Below are positions 8,498 to 17,435 of a stretch of DNA of 64,000 nucleotides, piece after piece. The DNA comes from Polycladomyces zharkentensis (GTDB lineage Bacteria > Bacillota > Bacilli > Thermoactinomycetales > JIR-001). A program made the position numbers and the translations under genes. Location: positions 62,001 to 126,000 of the forward strand of contig NZ_JAFHAP010000009.1 in assembly GCF_016938855.1 (NCBI RefSeq), read 5' to 3'. Below the pieces are notes generated by a model that saw only the letters and a list, made by a program, of their open reading frames with translations, searched no databases and was not told the origin of the DNA. Every line of letters begins with the position of its first letter. The stretch's first letter is position 1.

Positions 8498-10618
8498 ATG
8501 GAGAACCGGCCCATCATTTATTCCCGGCAAAAACGGTTACTGCAAATCTTGTTGATCCATTCATCCCCCGTTTCTGTTCAGCAGTTGGCGGAGATGCTGA
8601 AGGTCAGTCTCCGGACGGTTCAACGGGAGCTTCAATCATTGAAAGAGATTCTTTCCTGCTATGGATTGAAGATCGTGCGAAAAACAGGCCATGGTGTCAC
8701 AATTGAGGGGCATGAGAAGGATAAACAACGGTTGTTGGAAGATGTTCAGCAGATGGAGGCATTTCGGGTTTATTCACCCGAGGAGAGACAGGAAGGGATC
8801 ATTTTCGATCTGCTTCTTACCGATGAACCGGTTAAACTATACACTTTCAGCCGGAAATACCATGTGACGGAAGCGACGATCAGTCTCGATCTTGATAAAG
8901 TGGAACCCTGGTTTGAACAAGCGGGAATGAAGTTGATCCGCAAACCCGGATGGGGAGTATGTCTTGAAGGGACGCAACAGCAAAAGCGGATGGCTCTTTC
9001 GAAGTTTCTCCATCAAGGAACAACATTTGAAGAGTGGCTTGCGTTATTTCAAACATCAGTGTATGGAGATCAATACTCGGAACATCCTTTGGGAGTCTTG
9101 ATCCGCGATCGGTTATTGAAATTCATCAATATTCAGCACATATTGGCAGTGGAAAAAGCGGCCCGTGAAGTGGTGGGTCGCCACCATCACCTGGAATTGA
9201 CCGACCGCAATTATGTGAATCTGGTGATCCACCTGTTGCTTGCCGTGGAACGGATGAAGCATGGTGCCGTCAGTGAGGAGCAAACGCCGCTGGCGATTCC
9301 TCCCGAAGCGGCTGACATGGTTCCGCTGGCTCGGGAAATCGTCTCCAGGCTGGAAAGCGCGCTTTCGGTTTCGGTCCCGGAGGTTGAAATCGGTTACATC
9401 GCATTGCATTTGTCCGGGGCTGCATTCAAACAGGAAGATCTGATGGAACATCCCGAAAATATGAAATGGATTGATCTGACTCAAAGTTTTATCCGAACCG
9501 TCGGACAAGAATTGGGAGTGCCCCTTCAGGGGGACGCCATTCTGTTTGAAGGTCTTCTTGCCCATTTGATTCCCGCTGTGAGCCGGTTGGAAAACGGTTT
9601 GCAGATCCATAACCCGATGTTGGAAGAGATCAAGGGACGGTATCCCGATGTGTTCCATGCCTGCCGGAAGTCAGTGGCCCTGCTTTCGGATCATTTTCCG
9701 TATGAAGTGCCACAAGATGAAATCGGGTATCTTGCGTTGCATGTTGGAGCTGCCTTAATCCGCAAACGGGAGGGAAGAAGATTTCGCACGGTGGTGGTTT
9801 GCGCCAGCGGCTTCGGAACGTCGACTTATTTAACCGCACGTCTGGAAAACGAAGTTCCGCATCTGGAGATTAAAGGGATTATATCGGTTGGTGAATTAAA
9901 AAAGTGGCTAAAGGAAAATGGCCCCGTTGATCTGATCGTTTCCACCATACCCATTCCCTTTGTCGACGACGAAAGGTTGGTAATCGTCCACCCCTTTTTG
10001 CAAAAGGAAGATTTGATTGCCATCGAAAGGAAAATGTCTCTGTTACGTCTCGATGATCATCCATTTCAGGAACCGAAAGAAGCGTCCCCTTCAGCTCTGT
10101 CCCTGGCCAAGTCCGGAGAGGGAGTGATGCAGATCTTGCACAATCTTCGGGTGATCGATGGGATCAATGTTTCAGGTTCCGTACTAAAGTCGCTGTATCA
10201 ATTGTTCAGTAAGTGGAGTGCCATTCGCGATCCTGACACTTTATACCGCGATATTGAAAAAAGAGAGAAGCAGGGTGGATTCGTTTTAGACGATTTGGCG
10301 ATGATTCATGCCAAAACAGAAGGCGTCAACGAGCTGTTAATGGCGGTTTTCCGGCTTCAGGCCCCGGTCGCCTGGCAGAATGACACCGGGGAAAATCGGT
10401 GGGTGACCACATTTCTGTTGCTCGCGGCCCCTCGAACCGCTCCAAAGGAGCACATCGATTTGATCAGTCAAATCAGCGGGGCGTTGATCGAAGACGACTT
10501 TATTGAGCTGTTGAAGCATGATTCGACAGCGAAAATCAGAAAGAGACTGGAAACCCTGTTGTCCGAGGCGTTGATTTCCAGAACCAATGAATGCCTTAAG
10601 GGAGTCCTTCGACCATGA
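8498..10618 (+). CDS. mtlR: MtlR-like PRD transcriptional activator
   Basis: This 706-residue multidomain regulator controls PTS sugar genes according to phosphorylation state. An N-terminal winged HTH (about residues 1-60, with VSLRTVQRELQSLK) is followed by a second HTH-like region, two PRD domains (roughly 185-400), an EIIB-like domain with cysteine in CASGFGTSTY, and a C-terminal EIIA-like domain with a histidine in DDLAMIHAKTEGV. The order matches the mannitol activator MtlR. It overlaps the downstream mannitol transporter gene by four bases (ATGA), which supports a role in mannitol regulation. The family is sure; the exact inducer is inferred. Confidence 0.88.
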   Translation: MENRPIIYSRQKRLLQILLIHSSPVSVQQLAEMLKVSLRTVQRELQSLKEILSCYGLKIVRKTGHGVTIEGHEKDKQRLLEDVQQMEAFRVYSPEERQEGIIFDLLLTDEPVKLYTFSRKYHVTEATISLDLDKVEPWFEQAGMKLIRKPGWGVCLEGTQQQKRMALSKFLHQGTTFEEWLALFQTSVYGDQYSEHPLGVLIRDRLLKFINIQHILAVEKAAREVVGRHHHLELTDRNYVNLVIHLLLAVERMKHGAVSEEQTPLAIPPEAADMVPLAREIVSRLESALSVSVPEVEIGYIALHLSGAAFKQEDLMEHPENMKWIDLTQSFIRTVGQELGVPLQGDAILFEGLLAHLIPAVSRLENGLQIHNPMLEEIKGRYPDVFHACRKSVALLSDHFPYEVPQDEIGYLALHVGAALIRKREGRRFRTVVVCASGFGTSTYLTARLENEVPHLEIKGIISVGELKKWLKENGPVDLIVSTIPIPFVDDERLVIVHPFLQKEDLIAIERKMSLLRLDDHPFQEPKEASPSALSLAKSGEGVMQILHNLRVIDGINVSGSVLKSLYQLFSKWSAIRDPDTLYRDIEKREKQGGFVLDDLAMIHAKTEGVNELLMAVFRLQAPVAWQNDTGENRWVTTFLLLAAPRTAPKEHIDLISQISGALIEDDFIELLKHDSTAKIRKRLETLLSEALISRTNECLKGVLRP

Positions 10619-12060
10619 GGAAGCTGGGCCAACTGTTGAGTGCAATCATATACCAAAACATTGCGGTAATCATCGCTGTTGGGATGATTCAGGCTATTTT
10701 TGGGATCTACGGTTGGTGGTATAATGACCGGATTCTGCTGTTGGTTCACCCGATTTATGAAACCTTGCTGCCTATTCTGCTGGGTTATACGGGGGGAAGG
10801 TTACTGGGCGGACAGCGGGGAGCGGTAGTGGCATCCATTGTCACGTTCGGACTGAGTCTGGCCAGCTCCGTTCCCAACATTATCGGGGCGATGATGATCG
10901 GCTTGGCTACGGGTTGGATGATGAATCGATTAGACCAAACCGTAAAAAAACACATTCCCATCGGATATGAGTTGTTGGTGACGAATGCCGTGGCTGCAAT
11001 CGTGGCAGTGGTACTCACCGTGTTCTGTTTTTTGTTCGTTGGTCAAATGCTTTCTGCGGGGGTTCATCTGTTCAACCGTTTCATGGAACATGTGATCCAT
11101 TCGGGATGGCTCCCGATGGCGGCCTTGATCATTGAGCCGGGGAAAGCGCTCTTTTTCAATAATGTAATGAATTACGGCATATTGACACCGCTGGGAATTC
11201 AACAGGTGAAGGAAATCGGGAAGTCGATTTTCTTTCTGTTGGAGACCAATCCAGGACCGGGACTGGGGATACTTACAGCTTACTGGCTGAAGGCGCGGGC
11301 GGAAAACCGAAAGGGAGCCAAGCTGGCCACGTTTATTCATCTGTTTGGCGGCATTCATGAAGTCTATTTTCCCTATGTGTTGATGAATCCGATTCTCGTT
11401 CCTGCAGTGATCGTGGGGGGAATGGCGGGGATCATCACCTTTCAGTTTTTTGACGCCGGCTTGGTGTCATTGCCTTCGCCTGGAAGCATCTTTTTAATCC
11501 TCGGATTGGCTCCGAGGGAGGATATGTTTTACGTTTTGACAGGGGTGGCGGTTTCAGCTGTTGTTTCCTTTTTAAGCGCCTTCCTGTTGCTGAATCGGTT
11601 TTCCACCACTGCACCGAAAAAAAGCAGCAGGAGTCATGTGGCAGAAATCATCTTCTTGCAGAATATCGATCGACTGGGTGGAGAATCAAGAAAGAAGCCT
11701 GTTCCAATTGAAACTCACTTGACCAACGAGGATACTCTGTTTCAAACAGAGCCGAAAAAGCCCTTGGTTCGAAAAATTGTTTTTGTTTGCGAAGCGGGAA
11801 TGGGTTCCAGTGCGATGGGGGCTGCCATGTTAAAAAAGCAGTTAAGGAAGTCAGGGTTGAACATCGAGGTGGATAATGCCTCAATCGACGAAATCCCGCC
11901 GGATACGGACCTGGTGATTTGCCATCAAAAATTAATGAAAAGGATTCAACAGGCTTTTCCGGGCAGAATGTATTACCCCCTACCATCGTTTACGGACATG
12001 AAAAATTACGAAGAGTTGGTTCGATTTCTGGAAAAGGGGTACAAACCCACGATAAGGTGA
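10615..12060 (+). CDS. mtlA: PTS mannitol-specific EIICB component
   Basis: This 481-residue membrane transporter takes up mannitol while phosphorylating it. The N-terminal EIIC part (about residues 1-340) is hydrophobic and carries the hallmark GGIHEVYFPYVLMNP. A linker leads to an EIIB domain whose phosphocysteine sits in KIVFVCEAGMGSSAMGAAML. The IICB architecture without an attached EIIA matches Gram-positive MtlA. Translation is coupled to mtlR by an ATGA overlap. Unusually, neither mannitol-1-phosphate dehydrogenase (mtlD) nor EIIA (mtlF) follows; these must be elsewhere or their roles supplied otherwise. Confidence 0.93.
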   Translation: MRKLGQLLSAIIYQNIAVIIAVGMIQAIFGIYGWWYNDRILLLVHPIYETLLPILLGYTGGRLLGGQRGAVVASIVTFGLSLASSVPNIIGAMMIGLATGWMMNRLDQTVKKHIPIGYELLVTNAVAAIVAVVLTVFCFLFVGQMLSAGVHLFNRFMEHVIHSGWLPMAALIIEPGKALFFNNVMNYGILTPLGIQQVKEIGKSIFFLLETNPGPGLGILTAYWLKARAENRKGAKLATFIHLFGGIHEVYFPYVLMNPILVPAVIVGGMAGIITFQFFDAGLVSLPSPGSIFLILGLAPREDMFYVLTGVAVSAVVSFLSAFLLLNRFSTTAPKKSSRSHVAEIIFLQNIDRLGGESRKKPVPIETHLTNEDTLFQTEPKKPLVRKIVFVCEAGMGSSAMGAAMLKKQLRKSGLNIEVDNASIDEIPPDTDLVICHQKLMKRIQQAFPGRMYYPLPSFTDMKNYEELVRFLEKGYKPTIR

Positions 12061-12328
12061 CGGAATCGATTGGCAACAGCGGGAATCTGATTGAGCAGTG
12101 ATCCGAACGAAAAAGGCGCTCCGGTTGGCGTCGATCCGTCAGCTGTTGACGGAACATCCGCGGGAGATTGAAATATAAGAATTGATTTTTCGCCCCAGAA
12201 TTTTGCTCTCTGAGGATCTGATTTTCCTCTGGAGGGTATTTTTAACTACCCGTCAAGGTTGTTTATATTGGAGTAAAGTGTACGGAATACCTTCCCGAAT
12301 GCTAACTTGAGTCAAAACATCCACACAC
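12061..12328. other. intergenic, nothing clear
   Basis: This stretch lies between mtlA and the toxin-antitoxin terminator. I see no open frame with a ribosome site and no strong terminator for mtlA. A short segment near 12117-12170 reads RLASIRQLLTEHPREIEI in one frame and could be a protein remnant, but this is weak. Confidence 0.4.
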
Positions 12329-12352
12329 AAAAAAAGAGAGGGCTTCCCCTCG
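12329..12352 (-). terminator. terminator of the AbrB/PIN operon
   Basis: On the minus strand GAGGGGAAGCCCTC forms a hairpin followed by TCTTTTTTT. It lies about 90 bp downstream of the PIN gene. Confidence 0.7.
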
Positions 12353-12438
12353 ACAATCATCGTGATGGAGATAACGAGCCAATCCATGTTGCGGCATTGT
12401 TCGTATCCACATCCACGACTTCGGATGTGTGAGGTAAG

Positions 12439-12859
12439 TCACGTTTTCAAGTTTCGGTGATCGAAATCACGGAGAAAATCGGCTGGAGTATAGACGGCGA
12501 AATATTCGCGAATCTCCTGAGTGTGAAAATCTTTGTCACCGGAAATCATAATATCGGGTTCGGCCAGGATCGCGGAGACTAAAATGGGTGTATCCTTTTT
12601 ATCGCAGATAGGTGGCACGCGAAAGTCGATGTGTTTCGGTGTATAGACTAATTCAAAATCTGTTTGTGCCAACAAACGATCCCAATCCGTCAATGCCTCG
12701 GGAAACCGTTCTTTCATAACATCAAAGACTTCATGAATTGATTCCTCACATACGACAACGCGATGATAGTCCATCACGAAATTCAAACACTTTCGAGCTA
12801 CCGAGTTGGGCCACACAATCGCTGATATCAATACGTTTGGTATCGAAGAACACACGGAT
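12439..12859 (-). pseudogene. PIN-domain toxin, disrupted at its start
   Basis: This is the toxin half of a type II pair: a PIN-domain ribonuclease whose active site is built from conserved acidic residues. The body reads cleanly for about 130 codons and keeps VVVCEESIHEVFDVM and SGDKDF. At the 5' end the expected FFDTNVLISA is split over two frames: FFDT in one and NVLISAIVW in the other, because of one extra base in the run at 12835-12837 (AAA on the coding strand). The codon where the start would overlap the antitoxin stop is ATC, not ATG. A GTG-initiated product in the downstream frame (12439-12855, 138 residues) would lack the first catalytic Asp. The toxin is probably inactive, unless the insertion is a sequence error. 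Confidence 0.78.
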
Positions 12860-13146
12860 TAGTCCCTGTATCGCTCACGATACCGCTCCTCCCGAACTCG
12901 TTCCAATGTTTCCAATAGCTCTTCTTCGGTAATTCCCTTTTCCTCAGCCATCCGTGCAATTTTATCGGCAATACGGTTGAACGCGAGCGTACTCGCCTTT
13001 GTGATCGTGACGTTTCCGTTTTCGTCTTCGATGAACGCCACCCTGTCGCCTTCCTTAAGGTTCAATCGCTCGCGAATGCTTTTTGGGATTGTGACTTGAC
13101 CTTTCGAACTCATACGCGAAACTTCCATATCAGACACCGCCGTCAT
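12859..13146 (-). CDS. AbrB/SpoVT-family antitoxin
   Basis: This 95-residue protein has an N-terminal swapped-hairpin AbrB domain (MSSKGQVTIPKSIRERLNLK, then GDRVAFIED) that binds DNA, and a charged helical C-terminus that would bind the PIN partner. The ATG follows AAAGGAGGATAAATAAA, an excellent ribosome site. The stop codon TAA lies exactly where the toxin start is expected, the usual tight coupling of such pairs. It probably represses its own operon. Unlike the toxin, it is intact. Confidence 0.88.
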   Translation of the reverse strand: MTAVSDMEVSRMSSKGQVTIPKSIRERLNLKEGDRVAFIEDENGNVTITKASTLAFNRIADKIARMAEEKGITEEELLETLERVREERYRERYRD

Positions 13147-13273
13147 TTTATTTATCCTCCTTTACATGCTTTACTTTCCTTACCCGTTTCTGACAAATTT
13201 GACATAGCCGAGTTGATTTTTCTGTCAATGGTGTACAATATGAGTAAGGCTAAATCAATTAAGGTTACAAAAC

Positions 13274-13304
13274 AAAAAAACCGAGGGTAATCCTCGGGTT
13301 TTTT
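13274..13304 (-). terminator. bidirectional terminator after the amylase
   Basis: ACCGAGGGTAATCCTCGGGT forms a perfect hairpin with seven As on the left and six Ts on the right, so it can stop transcription from either side. On the minus strand it follows the amylase gene by about 130 bp. Confidence 0.78.
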
Positions 13305-13432
13305 GCATTTCACATAGGTAGTTCATAAACTCGGGCGGCGGTTCTCTCGCGGGGTCCGATTTTTTCCGTCTTAAGCTCCACACCTGACAGGAAATTCGGA
13401 CCCGCGGATACATTGCCGCTTTTACTTTGGCC

Positions 13433-15019
13433 TTATTTCAACAGTGCCGATGTGTACGCCGGGAGCGTCACCCTCGCTTGATCCGCTCCGTTTTGCCGGA
13501 TTTGCACATTGGAGGGTCCGGCATATACGACGCGCAGGTGATGATCCGCAGGAACCGTAACGGTGACGGTTTGGCCGGAAAGATTATGCAGGACGGTCAA
13601 CCGCTCCCCATCGGAGACCCGTTGATAAGCCGCCACTCGCGCATCATTCGTCGAAAGTGGTTTCAAATCCCCGTACGTCAGTGCGGGATATCGGTGACGC
13701 AAACGAATCCACTGACGATACCAATGCAACAGGGAATGGGGGTCATGCATTTGCGACTGTACGGAGACAGCGTTGGGGCCGGTGTTGAATCGGGGTTCCT
13801 CCCATGTTGTCTGTCCGGGGCCATGACCGGGGTACCAGCGGAACGGTTCTCGGATGTATTCGTCCGGCTTCTCCCCGAGCATGCCGATTTCTTCCCCGTA
13901 ATAAAGGAACGGGTTGCCGGGAAGGGTGAGCAGGATGGCAGCAGCCGTTTTCGCTTTGTTCACATCACCGTTCAATACGCTCATCGTGCGGTTTTGGTCG
14001 TGATTGGTCAAAAACGGTGCGTCGATGGCGCGGGGGTTGACTTCAGCGTACATTCGCCCCGTTTCGGCGGCCAAAGCGGCAATTCCCGCATCTTGCCCCT
14101 GTTGAAGGGATTGCAGGATCCGACCCGACAGATCGAAATTGAACAGTGAATCCAGTTCAGCGTAGTACGGAGCGACACGCTCTTTGGCATCCCATACTTC
14201 ACCGACGAGATACACGTTGGACTTCACTTTCTGCATTTCCCTGCGGAATTGGCTCCACCACTCGTGATTCTTGGCTTCCTGTTCGTCAGGGTAGATGTGT
14301 TTGGCGGCATCAAGCCGGAAACCGTCGGCCCCTTGTTTCAACCAAAACTTCCCGATTTTGATGATCTCCTCCCGGACGCGGGGATTGTCGTAGTTCAAAT
14401 CGGGCATGCCGCTCCAGAACAGCCCGTAATAGTAGTCGCCCGAGCCAGGGTAGGTCTCGTGCCAGACGGGTTGTCCCCACGGGCCTTTTTCGTGGATGTC
14501 CGTGTTTTCGTCCGCCCAAATGTAATAGTCTCGATAAGGGCTGTTTTTGTCCCTGGACGCGGAGACAAACCAGGGATGTTGGTTGCTGGTGTGATTGACG
14601 ACCAGGTCCATGATCACTTTGATTCCCCGTTTGTGCGCTTCACCCACCAGTCTGCGAAAATCCTTCAATGTGCCGTACTGCGGATCAACCTGGTAATAAT
14701 CCACCACGTCATATTTGTGGTAGCTGGGCGATTTGGTGATCGGCATCAGCCAGAGACCGTCCACTTCCAGGTCTTTCCCGGCATCAGGACGGCCGTCGTT
14801 CAGGTAATCCAGTTTGGAGGTGATCCCGGCCAGGTCCCCGTCTCCGTCCCCATTGGCATCGGTAAAGGAGCGAACATAAATTTCATAGAATACACCTTGC
14901 GGCAAGGTAAACCGGTTGCCTTGCGGAGAGGCAGTTGCGTTGTCTGCTCTCACTCCCGGCATGATGACGAAAAGGAAAACCAGAACCAATAAACAAGAAA
15001 TTATGCGTTTCCCCTTCAT
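13433..15019 (-). CDS. secreted GH13 alpha-amylase
   Basis: This 528-residue enzyme should hydrolyse alpha-1,4-glucan outside the cell. A signal peptide is visible (MKGKR, a hydrophobic stretch, cleavage near GVRA). The GH13 conserved regions are all present: DLVVNHTS, the nucleophile region DGFRLDAAKHI, the acid/base GEVWD and the third carboxylate region FLTNHDQNR. A C-terminal beta domain ends at TSALLK. Length and motifs fit the Bacillus-type alpha-amylase/neopullulanase-like group. The ATG follows GGGGGAGAG. A consensus promoter and a perfect cre box lie upstream, so it should be repressed by glucose through CcpA. Confidence 0.94.
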   Translation of the reverse strand: MKGKRIISCLLVLVFLFVIMPGVRADNATASPQGNRFTLPQGVFYEIYVRSFTDANGDGDGDLAGITSKLDYLNDGRPDAGKDLEVDGLWLMPITKSPSYHKYDVVDYYQVDPQYGTLKDFRRLVGEAHKRGIKVIMDLVVNHTSNQHPWFVSASRDKNSPYRDYYIWADENTDIHEKGPWGQPVWHETYPGSGDYYYGLFWSGMPDLNYDNPRVREEIIKIGKFWLKQGADGFRLDAAKHIYPDEQEAKNHEWWSQFRREMQKVKSNVYLVGEVWDAKERVAPYYAELDSLFNFDLSGRILQSLQQGQDAGIAALAAETGRMYAEVNPRAIDAPFLTNHDQNRTMSVLNGDVNKAKTAAAILLTLPGNPFLYYGEEIGMLGEKPDEYIREPFRWYPGHGPGQTTWEEPRFNTGPNAVSVQSQMHDPHSLLHWYRQWIRLRHRYPALTYGDLKPLSTNDARVAAYQRVSDGERLTVLHNLSGQTVTVTVPADHHLRVVYAGPSNVQIRQNGADQARVTLPAYTSALLK

Positions 15020-15043
15020 TCATCTCTCCCCCGTCAGATGTAG

Positions 15044-15057
15044 TGAAACCGTTTGCA
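15044..15057 (-). promoter_or_regulatory. cre box (CcpA operator) of the amylase gene
   Basis: On the minus strand TGCAAACGGTTTCA fits TGNAANCGNWNNCA at every fixed position. It begins seven bases after the -10 box, over the likely transcription start, the classic place for catabolite repression. Confidence 0.85.
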
Positions 15058-15063
15058 CAAACT

Positions 15064-15093
15064 ATTGTATGAAATGATTGAATACAATTTCAA
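15064..15093 (-). promoter_or_regulatory. amylase promoter
   Basis: On the minus strand TTGAAA (15093-15088) and TACAAT (15069-15064) are 18 bp apart, about 45 bp upstream of the amylase ATG. Confidence 0.7.
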
Positions 15094-15365
15094 GTAGGAA
15101 AAATAAGCTTGAATCAATATAATAAGATGTGATATTTGGCACCGATAATATGGAATGTGCCCCAATCCCTTTGCAATTCCGCGTCCGAGCATGTATGATG
15201 ATGGGTGTAAAACGTTGTCAAACGCGTCTTTGTATTGTGTGAATCTGGTAGAATCGTTGACCTGAGAGAAGGGCGGCTCTCCTGCGGACAGGGAACAAGC
15301 CACCCGGATCGGACACCCTTGCCGAAGTGCTGTTGACCCGCCTTCGGTTTGAAAGAGGTGGAGAG
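15094..15365. other. intergenic, AT-rich then leader-like
   Basis: This region lies between the divergent amylase and membrane-protein genes. A minus-strand open frame here has no ribosome site and no recognisable content. The last 110 bp contain several short inverted repeats that could form a leader for the downstream operon, but I cannot assign them. Confidence 0.4.
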
Positions 15366-15797
15366 ATGGATTCCTCGGTTATCTGTGAGGAGCAGACGCC
15401 GTATTCTGTGTTGCTCTATCGCAAAAGCAGCCTGATGCGGTTGTTGGAGACGGGTCTGTTTCTCGCCGGGTTTGCCGGAGTGCTCATGTTATTCCCTTAT
15501 CGCTCTGTCCCGTTTATCATCGGCACGATCGTCGTGGCGGCTGCGGTGATTTTCGGGTTTCCCGCACTTTTTCGGGCGTTGTATCGCCCGCGTTACGTGC
15601 TTTATGAGGACAAGCTGGTCATTCATATGGGAAATCAGAAGGAAGAAATCCCATTGGTTCAGATTGAACCGGCTCATGATTTGCCCTATATTTTCCGAAT
15701 TCGAGGCAAACGCCGCCCGCTGTTGGTCAGCAATCAATTCGTGGATCAATTGCAAGCGCAGTTGGAGATCATTCGGCGAACAGGAGCACAAGGATGA
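15366..15797 (+). CDS. small membrane protein with PH-like C-terminus
   Basis: This 143-residue protein has two adjacent hydrophobic segments (about residues 28-68) followed by a soluble beta-rich tail beginning RYVLYEDKLVIHMGNQKEEI, which resembles bacterial PH-like domains. The ATG at 15366 follows GAAAGAGGTGGAG. It overlaps alr by four bases (ATGA), so the two are co-translated. I do not recognise a specific function; a structural or signalling role at the membrane is only a guess from the fold. Confidence 0.75.
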   Translation: MDSSVICEEQTPYSVLLYRKSSLMRLLETGLFLAGFAGVLMLFPYRSVPFIIGTIVVAAAVIFGFPALFRALYRPRYVLYEDKLVIHMGNQKEEIPLVQIEPAHDLPYIFRIRGKRRPLLVSNQFVDQLQAQLEIIRRTGAQG

Positions 15798-16972
15798 ACC
15801 AACCCTATTACCGTGATACGATCGCAGAGATTGATCTCGATGCCATCACACATAATGTTCAACAATTTAGAAACAGGTTTCCGTCATCGGTCAGGCTGAT
15901 GGCGGTTGTCAAGGCGGACGCCTATGGTCACGGCGCTGTTCCGGTGGCAAAAACGGCGCTGAAAGCCGGTGCGACCCATCTGGCTGTTGCCTTTTTGGAC
16001 GAAGCGCTGCAACTGAGAAAGGCGGGGATCGAAGCGCCGATCCTGGTGTTGGGGTATACCCCGCCCGCCGCGGTGGCGGAGGCCGTGCGCCACGATGTCA
16101 CATTGACTGTTTATTCGGATGCGGTTGTGGACGAGGTGGCAAGTCATGCCGCCCGAATGGGGCGCAAAGTGCCGGTTCATGTCAAGGTGGATACCGGTAT
16201 GGGCCGATTGGGATTGTTTGAAGATGAAGTGCTGCCGTTTTTGCGCAGGATCAGACGGCACGATTGGATCGAGGTGGAAGGATTGTTCACCCATTTCGCC
16301 ACGGCGGATGAAGTGGACAAATCCTATACGGAATGGCAACATAAACAATTGGAACGGATCATCGGTCGATTGCAAACCGAAGGGATCCAGATCCCGCTCA
16401 TTCACTGCGCCAACAGCGCCACGGCGATTGATTTGCCGGCGTATGCACATCAATTGGTGCGTTTGGGGATCAGCATGTACGGGTACTATCCCTCCGCTGA
16501 AGTGAACCGCGAAGCGGTGGACTTGCGCCCGGCTCTGACATTGAAAACCAAAGTGATCCATCTCAAACGACCGCCTGCGGGTACGGGTATCAGTTATGGA
16601 AAAACGTTCGTTACCGACGGAACTCGCTGGATCGCGACCATCCCCGTGGGATATGCAGACGGGTTCAGCCGTTTGCTCTCCAATCGCGGCGAAGCGCTGG
16701 TCAACGGACGCAAGGTACCGATTGTCGGCAGGATTTGCATGGATCAGACCATGCTGGATGTGACCGAAGCCATGCCGGTCAAGGTGGGAGACGAAGTGGT
16801 TCTCTACGGTATGCAAGGCAATGAGCGGATCACGGTTGACGAAGTGGCGGAAGCGCTGGGCACCATCTCCTATGAAGTGACCTGTATGGTAGGTTACCGC
16901 GTGCCGCGCGTCTACAAAAAAGGAGGACGCATCATCAGTGTGGTAAATCGACTGGGACAAGCAAATTTTTAA
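15794..16972 (+). CDS. alr: alanine racemase
   Basis: This 392-residue PLP enzyme converts L-alanine to D-alanine for peptidoglycan. The PLP-binding lysine is Lys40 in AVVKADAYGHG. The catalytic tyrosine lies in GTGISYGKTF, and the C-terminal beta domain contains GRICMDQTMLDV. The length is typical. In Bacillus the same gene sits just before the EndoAI/EndoA toxin-antitoxin pair, as here, but a 230-bp RNA-like element has entered the gap in this genome. Confidence 0.97.
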   Translation: MNQPYYRDTIAEIDLDAITHNVQQFRNRFPSSVRLMAVVKADAYGHGAVPVAKTALKAGATHLAVAFLDEALQLRKAGIEAPILVLGYTPPAAVAEAVRHDVTLTVYSDAVVDEVASHAARMGRKVPVHVKVDTGMGRLGLFEDEVLPFLRRIRRHDWIEVEGLFTHFATADEVDKSYTEWQHKQLERIIGRLQTEGIQIPLIHCANSATAIDLPAYAHQLVRLGISMYGYYPSAEVNREAVDLRPALTLKTKVIHLKRPPAGTGISYGKTFVTDGTRWIATIPVGYADGFSRLLSNRGEALVNGRKVPIVGRICMDQTMLDVTEAMPVKVGDEVVLYGMQGNERITVDEVAEALGTISYEVTCMVGYRVPRVYKKGGRIISVVNRLGQANF

Positions 16973-17077
16973 CATTTCCGATAGAAACTGCTGGACGGAT
17001 GTGGCCCCGTGGGGAAAAACAGGGGAAATATGCGGGGAACAGCAGGAATTTTGTTGAATGGGTCGAATAAATTTATA

Positions 17078-17308
17078 TGGAGCGAGCGGGTAAGCCCAGC
17101 CCTTCGGGGTTGGGATGATCGCGATTGTCAATAAGTGTGAAAACACTTAAAACTACTACGCAAGCAAAAAGGTTTTAGCCAAATCAACCAGGCTTGGGAG
17201 ACGAAGCCATCGTGGATGGATGTGGGTTGCCACACCAGATGAAGCGAGAAGCTCTGCGGCGACCTGGAAGTGCCCTTGGTTCTTTAGCCGTGTCAAGCAA
17301 GTCGCGGT
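17078..17308 (+). ncRNA. OMEGA/HEARO-like RNA element, copy A (solo)
   Basis: The element starts with a G-rich GGAGCGAGCGGG and a hairpin (CCCAGCCC/GGGTTGGG) and has an internal stem TAAGTGTGAAAACACTTA. It then carries a conserved core shared with the other copies: GACGAAGCCATCGTGGATGG, GGGTTGCCAC, AGATGAAGCGAGAA, GCGGCGACC, and GCAAGTCGCG at the end. This layout resembles the guide-RNA scaffolds of IscB-type transposons (HEARO). No nuclease gene lies near it. Copies or fragments occur at 33243, 44739 and 51510. The RNA class is from memory of the motif, not from a search. Confidence 0.6.
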
Positions 17309-17435
17309 GTTCTCCCCGGTCCGTCTTGGGTGGCGGACTCATTTCATCAAAGTATATTTTTGCAACCCTTATGTCATAATGGTAGTATTGTAAGGGAAAT
17401 CGCCAACGGTGATGATTGGTTGGGGGTGCGAAGTC

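Noticed and set aside
13243-13293. 16-codon plus-strand frame MSKAKSIKVTKQKNRG before the bidirectional terminator
   Set aside because: It has no ribosome site and ends inside the terminator stem, so it is more likely chance.
15034-15303. 89-codon minus-strand frame between the amylase and the membrane protein genes
   Set aside because: It overlaps the amylase promoter and cre box and has no ribosome site or recognisable content.
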